Shown here piece by piece: positions 50,001 to 59,000 of a stretch of DNA of 60,000 bases; the stretch's first letter is position 1; the number at the start of each line of letters is the position of its first letter. Below the pieces are notes generated by a model. The model did not search any database, was not told the DNA's origin, and saw nothing but the letters and a program-made list of their open reading frames with translations. The DNA is taken from NCBI RefSeq assembly GCF_000003815.2, contig NC_049980.1, positions 11,001,422-11,061,421 of the forward strand, read 5' to 3'. This DNA comes from Branchiostoma floridae (lineage: Eukaryota > Chordata > Leptocardii > Amphioxiformes > Branchiostomatidae). Made by a program: the position numbers and the translations under genes.

Positions 50001-53000
50001 GTTTTGAGCAGAATGGAAAGGTTGACATCTATTTCCACTGTGGGCAGCATGTCATTGATTCCCCCAGGCATAGAATAACAGATGATGAAGAGAGCTACTC
50101 TCCAAGCAGAAGTTTGGCTCCAGCCATTATTTTTGACGTGTTTTAGTCATTTTATTGGGCTTTTTATTTTGTACCGTTTTCTCTATGTCTGCAGATATAA
50201 ACAAAATGGTACAAAATACATTGTAGAAAGCCGGATGAAAACGCGTCAAAAACGGCCATGACAAGCTTTAAACACATTGATTCATAGACTTAGTACATTA
50301 TGTATACATGTAATATTATTTTGTTTAGGATCATGATATTTGTCTCAATTTTCACACAGAATGATGTTTCTGGAAGATTATAAACAGTTAATAAATATTA
50401 TTATAATATAATATAATCTTTAATTAAAGGTAAAATGAATAAAAAATCAAATAAGACATCGCATGTAAAGTCATTATAATATAACAATCATCAGTATTCT
50501 TATATCAGGTACCTTTTTCACATACAAAGCGTAGCTTGGCTCCACAGTGTCTATCATTCCACATGTGAGGTGCATTTTGCTGTACCCATGGTGGTCTGAT
50601 CTCCACACAGTCCTCACCACGACCTTCAAAGTTATTGGGTTCATTGGGGAACCAGTTTGTGTAGCCTGTGACAATCAGAAGATTTTTTTTAGTAGGAATG
50701 CTGCATGATATATTACATGCATGTGTCAAGGACGTATATTGTTTTAATATCAAAAACAGTTTGTTTCAAATTGGTAAGTAGCACAATTTTAGCACTTCAA
50801 GACTTTAGACTATGGGTGTGTGACTTTTTTATTTGTGTTAAAATATGTCATCTCTGCTTTTACAATTAGTTCTTATGTTATGACTTACTAGTTGAATAGT
50901 ATCCAGTGCAAGGTCTTGTCAGAGCTACAGTGTATCTTATATAGAGACATGTGACTGTGGGTTGTCATGGCAGTCATTTTTACCTGTGGAAGCTTCCATT
51001 CCATCACTCCATACAAACTTTCCTTCTTCTCTCCTGTCATTAAGGCCAATCCAGACATTGTCTAGTGCCATATCGTCCCTGGAAACCAAATATAATGTAA
51101 TATAATTACAAGTGACAATAAATATTGACATTCACAGTACATTTATAGTCTGTCAAAAAGAAGCAAGTTCTCCATAGATAATACAATCTGATATAGAATC
51201 TGAATCAGATGTAGAATACTAATTTTTAAAAAAAGATAGTCATATAAATCTGCATTGTACATGTACCTTGAATGTACTTAATTCAAAGCTTCAGTATTCT
51301 CCTCTGCTTGGCTACTGCCTTTATGTCTGTTATATGAAGATATGCAGGGAACCTATTACTCTCCCTTTGCACAATGCTTGTAAACAATCTTTCCTATTTT
51401 CAGTCAACAAGAAGCTGTTGCACTCCAGTACTTTACCCTAACTTAACATAATATTCACTGTTACTGTTGCATGTAACGCTAGTTTACCTTTATCCGGGGG
51501 TAACCTATATCCGTTGGACCAGGTGTTAATGACAGGATATTTAGGGATCAGGTTGACGGACGACGGTTTCAAACTGCATATATGAAAATATTACAATTTG
51601 AAACCACAGTCTGACAACTGGACATCCCTAAAATACCATGGTTAAAAACAAACAACGGATAAAGGTCACCCCACGGATAAAGGTTAACTAGCGTTACAGT
51701 AGCAATCTGGCCTCTGCTTACTACAGTAAAATAAAACTTCCATCACAAATTTGAAAGCTTCTTCTAAAGATCTAATTAGTTCAGTTCTACCTGACTTTCT
51801 GCGCAATAAATGCATTGGTTTCTGGTCCATGGATGGTTGCCAGTCGTCCTCCGTCATGTCCGCAGGTATCTTGTGCTGAACTGAAGGTTTCCTTGTCTGT
51901 GGAGAACCTGTAGCACTTGCCGTTGAACGTCTCTGTATAATTGTCCGGGCAACGTTGCACTGGTGTGATCACCTCTGGAGATAAAGAAAACAGGGGACTT
52001 GAGGACTATGCCAAAAAGCAGTACTGTAACAGTGCTTTAAAGCAACTGAAATATTATTTTGGAAGTGGTCAGACGTTTCAGATGGCATCCAGTGTCACAG
52101 ACGAATCAAAGACAGTGGATGCTGTCTGAAACGTCTGACCGCTTCCAAAATCATATCCAGTTGCGTGAATGCTTTTTGGTTTTTGCTTTTTGGCCTTCTT
52201 TGCCGTGAAGCTACAATTTTGTCTTTACATTCTAGAAGTGATGGTGCTTAAAGCATCTTAAGTCAGCGGCAGGTACCTACCACCAGGAGCTTGCTCCTCG
52301 GGGATGCCACTGTTGATGCGATCCTGCAGGGTGACGATGATGTTCTCCTGCTCCTGGATCTTGTCCTGCTGCTGCTGCAGCACCTGGTACAGCTGCTCAG
52401 GGTCCATGTCACGGTGTGGCTTCAGGGGGGTGCTCGCTACAGAACAGACCAGACATGATTGTAGGTCAAAGTCCTCAATCACTCCCCTAGAGATGCAGTG
52501 TTTCCTACCTTGTGTCAGTTCCATCCATTTATTTATTTTGCCAAGAAGGGTGTGTTTGTGTGTGTGTCTGTGTCTGTGTGTTTATGTGAACTTGATAAGT
52601 CAGGTTTACTTTTAAGTTTACTTAGTATAAATGTAGGGTGATTATAATGCATACCTTGATCTATCTGACAGATGAATCCAACACTTGCATCACACCTCAG
52701 GTCATTCCACCTGGCATGAGGCCCAAACACGAGACAATCTTCTGCTGAGGCAACATTGTTGGGTTCACCTGGGCCCCAGTTAGAATAGCCAGTTGATTCC
52801 AGTGTTTTGCCGTCCTCAAACACCCACTGGCCTTCACTGCTGGCATCTGTCAACCCCAGCCAGCGGAACCCGTCCTCGTTTCTCAGACCTGAGATAAAAG
52901 TGTTGGTCGCGTTGTCTTTCGGCATGGCTAACAGTCCCCCATCTTCGGCACACCTCTGTCTAGCCTGGTTGTATGTCTTCTGTTCAGGGAAGTCCTTGTA

Positions 53001-56000
53001 GCAACGTCCGTTAAAACTGACATAGCCTGATATCGGACAACCTAATGAGAGAAAGAGAGTTTATGACTGACTTTGAAAAATGCAACATTGTCATTCATCA
53101 AATTATTTGATGTTGATGATGATGAGAAGTTGTTGATCGATGGTTAATGACCTCCTTTAAGGTATCTAGGTTGGCTAAATTCAATTTGGCATTTTGACCT
53201 TGCATTGTTTTCTCATCAATGAATTCACAAAGAATGGAGCCGCAACGAATATTGAAAGATGGATATCAAAAAATTCTAGATCTGATTTTTGGGGGCCATA
53301 TTTATGACGTCATCAGGTTTTATTGCCCCTAATGTTATTTTTTTCTATGACAAAATACAGCACTTTGGTACATACCACTGCAATGAAACTATGTTTTTCA
53401 TGTGCATAATGATGAAAGCTACAAACTCACGGTGCGCAAATTGAATCANNNNNNNNNNNNNNNNNNNNNNNNNNNNNNNNNNNNNNNNNNNNNNNNNNNN
53501 NNNNNNNNNNNNNNNNNNNNNNNNNNNNNNNNNNNNNNNNNNNNNNNNAAAGACTCATTTTTTTTATAACTACCGATCGTTAGTAGATATCAATCTGCAC
53601 AACCGTGAGTTTGTAGCTTTCATCATTATGCACATGAAAAACATAGTTTCGTTGCAGTGGTATGTACCAAAGTGCTGTATTTTGTTATAGAAAAAAATAA
53701 TATTAGGGGCAATAAAACCTGATGACGTCATCAATATGGCCCCCAAAAATCAGCTTTAGAATTCTTTCAAAACCATCTTTCAATATTCGTTACGGCTCCA
53801 TTCTTTCTGAATTCAATAATGAGAAAACAATGGAAGGTAAAAGTGTCAATTTAGCCAACCTAAATACCTTATGTCGATTATCATGGTGATGTACATGCAC
53901 ATGTAAGAGTGACATAATGCCTCGTGAGACATTGATGAAGGAAAAATGGGTCCTTGATGAATCGATCATCTCATTATTAGCTAGGGCTGGAACGCCAGTA
54001 GGAGTCGGATACTCCGTCAAACAGATTCATGGACAAAATGGACCGCTGTATTGAGTATTGCCCATTCACAAGTTTTCAGACAATTAGGACCTGAATTAGG
54101 AACGGTACCCACCCCTTATGTTAGCCAATTCAAACTAAAGCTGACATTGTTGAAAACTTTAAGGTGCTGGTCCCGTGTTTGAGAAGCCTTAAGCTTGGAC
54201 CATGTTGATAAGAATATGGATATGTATACGGATGACATCAGCGTAGGCAACAATCTTCAACCATTTAAAAAAAACTGACTTTGACTTTTTTACTGTTACA
54301 GTAAGTCGTACAATTAGCAGCTATCAAATGACCACATATATGCCGTAGATAGAAAAAAATCATAAAATATATTGCAGGAGAAGGATGGTGGGGGGGTGGT
54401 GGTGTCAATAATCCATCCATAATCCAATAATCTTATTTTTTTACCAAAGAGCAATTATGATGATTCTGAGTCAGTAACATTAACGTTACATAGTTTATGG
54501 CAATGATGATAATCATTATTTAGATTTTTCCTGTGTTAAATATTTTTTTTAAAAAACTGCTGCCCCTATGTGACCACCAGGCAAAAAGGGAGAGGAAGAA
54601 GTAAAGACCAAAGAAGTTAATTCAACAAATGACATTAGCCTAGCGTAAAGGCTTTATAATCATGATTGTGTTTCATATACAATGAACCTGATTATTGGCA
54701 TTCAAAAAAAACATTATGCTCGTACTACCAGCTGAGATAATTTTCATAAAGAAAAAAATTTAAAACCTAATAGTACGTTATTTGCATATTTAACGGGGGC
54801 CGCCCTAAGATGCCCGCTTTTTTACGCGCTCGAACTGATCACAGCGCTCCATCACTATTTAGTTGCCAAAGAGTGGTCAAGTTTTGGTCAATGGATTTTT
54901 AACACGTTCATCTAAACACCATGCTTGGATAAGGAATGCATCCAAACGGTTCATGAACCCTTTACCCTCCGCGTTACAACTGGCAAACGCCAAGGACGTT
55001 ATCGTGAATATAACTTCCGATTTTCTGCTGCGTTAGACAGTGCGCCCTAACTTAGCACGCTTTTGTAACTTGCTCTGAATCATGCTCGTCTTGTGCTGTG
55101 AGCACATGTGATTATTATCCACAAATCTGGCAATGAACGTGACAATGTGTTCGTCCCACGACAAGCTCGCCTGCCCCGAAAATGAACTGAAAACTTTTGG
55201 CCTTGTTGTCTTCAAATGCACCTTTATCAAAGCCTTTTTGAAAATGTGTTGAACACGTGGGTGTCTGAAGTGTGCATACCTCAAAAATCACTGTTGCTGC
55301 ACAAGTAGATCTCCTTAAAAATTCATCTCCGATTTATTTGGTGGTATTATGATTATGAGAATGTACGTTAGCTCCTGCTGTTTGATTTACAGATTCCAAA
55401 GCGAACGTTTTGTCGTAGGGGTGGGAGCGCTTACAAGTCAAAGTGTCTATATTAGTTCAACACCCCCTACGTTGCAACATCAATCGGGAAGAACAAACTG
55501 CTGTCAATGATTTGGCCACTTATCAAGACATGGTGATTCTTTCTGCTGACAAGGGCAGATGCAGTAGTCTTAGACAGGGAACAGTATGAGTGGTACAAGA
55601 CCTCTTGGGACAAAAACACCTACATCATGCCCTTGAAAAGGACCCCACCACAGGTTTGGACACTTGTCCTTTCGGGCAATTACATAAAAAATTTACTCGC
55701 CCCAAAATAATTTTCACTTGGCAAAATTTAGATTACTTTTTCTACGCATTTTCACTTCCAGGGATGGAATTATTATTGGCTCTTTGTTTCTGTGTTGACC
55801 AATGCTTGATGCCTTGACTGTGAAAGTAACAAGTATACCAAAATCTCACTTATTGAAAAATCTTACTTGTCCGATCGGGCATTTTCACTTGCCCGGGACA
55901 ATAGGGCTAGTAGACTTGTCCCACCCTGCCACCACCAAGTTGAAAGGAAAAATAATCACTGACAGCTCTCAAGAAATTGGGAAAGAAGAAAGTTATAGGA

Positions 56001-59000
56001 CGTGTCTCCTATCTAAGGCTTTATCCCACTTTGGAACAACCCCCAGCTTTCTATGGCTGTCTCAAAATCCACTAACAATATGTTCTATAACATGACCACA
56101 TCAGCCAGGTAGATGAAATGAAAACATCAAGTTCACACAGGAGTCATGCAAGTCATGACAACATGCTCTGGTCCCCTACCTAGATACAAAAAGTGTGGCA
56201 ATTAAAATTATTGCCATAGCGACGGTTTTAATGTTTATGAGTTTTACAGATTGTTGTTGTTAATGGGTTTTAATAGTCGTATTCCATTGCTGTCAAAGGG
56301 GGTCCCTTGTGAGTGAAGGGTGAACTAATGTAAATGCTCCTCATCGATTTTACAAATCAGGGCCTCATTTTATATGAATGATATCAGTTGATCATCCTCT
56401 CTAGCTAAATAACAATATGCTAAAAAAAGGGGTTTTGCCAGTATCGATATAGATATATAATATTATATAGATATATAGATAGATAAAAATATTTTTCTAC
56501 TGAATTAATTGTGTTTGTCATGAATTATGCAAATAAGGCTCTCATTTGCATAAACTATATAACTTGATCATCTCCAACAAATTGACATGCGCAATATATG
56601 TTAAGAAAGGAGACTTTTGTCGCCTAATTTGCATAGTTAATGTTAAACGATGTTCACTTGTACATAACTTCCAAATGCTACAAGTAAGAAGTTCCCGTCA
56701 TTTATCAAAATGACATTATAGCATTTTCTCATTAATTATGCAAATTATGCATTTATTTATCAATATTCTCCTCTTTCTCAGTTACAAAGGTCACATGTTG
56801 TAATGGTCCTTTAATTGAGATGAGCAGGTTTCCCAATTTATTATGCAAATTAGCTTCAACTCTGCATAATTCTTCATAATTAATATGTAATTATATTAAG
56901 CATCACGTAACCTATCCACATACCAAAAACCATAACAATCCGTCAACCCCTTCTTTAGTTATTCCCTTTAGAAGTCTGACACCTAAGTCTAAACCTGTCC
57001 TGCAGTTCCAAAATAAGCCGCTAGGGGGCCCAAACCTATACCACTGACTTACAGCATCAAGAGCTGTCTACCACTTAAGATTCATAGCCGCAGCATGTCC
57101 AGAACTCGAGATATCAAACCAAGAAGTTCCGCTGCAGTACCGTAACAGGCCACTAGAAGGCCAAAAATCTTATCACTTCCATGTCTCAACAAGACCTACC
57201 CACGTACCGAATATCAATACAATTCATCCAGGCGTTCTTGAGCTATGGTGGTCTTCTACAACCGGCACACACATACAAACGCTACCCAAAATATAACTTT
57301 CTTGGCGAAGGTAACCATCACATCGCTATCTCACAACCCCCACATGTTTTAAGCTCAAACAATGCTTGTTTCACACATCAGTTTGTACTTTTGAAAACAG
57401 AAAGATATCAAGGGTGAAGAAGGCCACCAAACTTTCCAAACTCCTGGACACATAAACCACGAACGAACCCGGAAGTGATTTCCACATGTCATTTTCCGAG
57501 AAACACATCTCCACAATCTTTTACCCCCTGTTTCAAATGTTTACATTTCCATGACCACCATACTACATACTACAATTCGGGTACGTCTGAAGTCCTAGGC
57601 TTGTCTCAATTTTGCACGGCTATCAATCAAAAATTGCCTTGCGCGAATACGGAAAACACTGCTGAGCACGTACGTGCCCTGGGCGACTGGAAAGCTTACC
57701 CGTGGAGGTAATGGTACAGTCCGGCATGATGCAACTACGCATGCGCGGACTTTTGACATTCCTGACATTCCTATACAGTTTTTAGAATACTTTGGAAACG
57801 GTTCCACACTATACTATTAAGCTCGCCCATCAGGCGTCGCTAAAAACTACATAGAGAAGGAGCCTCCAATTCATTTTGGGTAGTACTGTAAGTATATTCA
57901 GGAAACTGACTCACACTGACCACTGACTATCTAGCCTTTGACTCTCACCTCCCACTGGAATGCAAACTGACAGTGATAAAAACTCTTTAACTTCCACTGG
58001 ACAGACAGCATCATTACCTCAGACAAAGCCAAAACAGACAAACACAAACACCCCCAAAGTGCCTTGGCCAAGTGTTGCTACCAAAACTGGACCTGCCACA
58101 AAGCATTCAAACCCTCATCTCACCACTCAAGTGCAAAGTGACAGAAACAAGGTCAACATTAACCTTTGAATTTCCATATATAGCCAAGAAGTTTGGAAAA
58201 ACTCAGACGGATCTTCAAAAACTTTAACATTGCCACAAGCTTCAAACCTCACCCAACCCTCTGTTGCAAAAACTGTTGTATCAAAAAGACTGACCTCGGA
58301 AAGGATATAAGGCCAGGCCAATGTAAATCTACATAGTTACTCAAATATGAAGAACCCAACTGCAACAACATACATTGTAGCATACATGGGCTAGACCAGC
58401 CAGCCACTAAAAGAAAAGTACAAAGAACATCGCAAGCCTAGCGCTAATGGCTACCCCGCTGCCATTTCCACTTACAACACAACTAGGGACACCAATTCAC
58501 AGATATCCTAAACTGCAAACGCTTCTGGTTTGAACAGGGAGTTAGAGAGGCTATATGTAAGAGAGAAATCCAATGTCTAATCATGCAGGTTGCATTAAAA
58601 TCTTCTCCCCAATCTTCTCCTAGGTTTTCAAACCCAAATCCTGTAAAATTTCTGGCTAATTCAATCCCCGATCAATCATTACAACCCAGCAAAGAAACTG
58701 GACAACTGAAGGTATAATAGCTTAGAAGCGGCAGTGCTCAATGGATTACATGTAGGTCTCAAGTGCTTACTTTGCATTTGGGACGTCGTGGGGTCAAACC
58801 ATGGCTTGGTCATACCATTGAGACTCTAAAAATTGGACATAACTGCTTAATATTCAGGCTTAGATTCGTCATGTCATGTAGAATAGATATTTTATCTTAT
58901 AATAAAGAGTATGGTACACTGATCATGGATATAAATTCCTATTACATAATACAATTGTAATGTAGACAATTGCATGTACTATAGTTCAATAGCCTGAGGG

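Noticed and set aside
55033-55284. Minus-strand 83-codon frame
   Set aside because: No recognisable domain, no splice sites in phase with the lectin gene, and no signal-peptide-like start.
57960-58169. 69-codon Thr/Lys/Gln-rich frame
   Set aside because: It precedes the Penelope-like remnant, is low-complexity and has no splice or start context to support a host gene.
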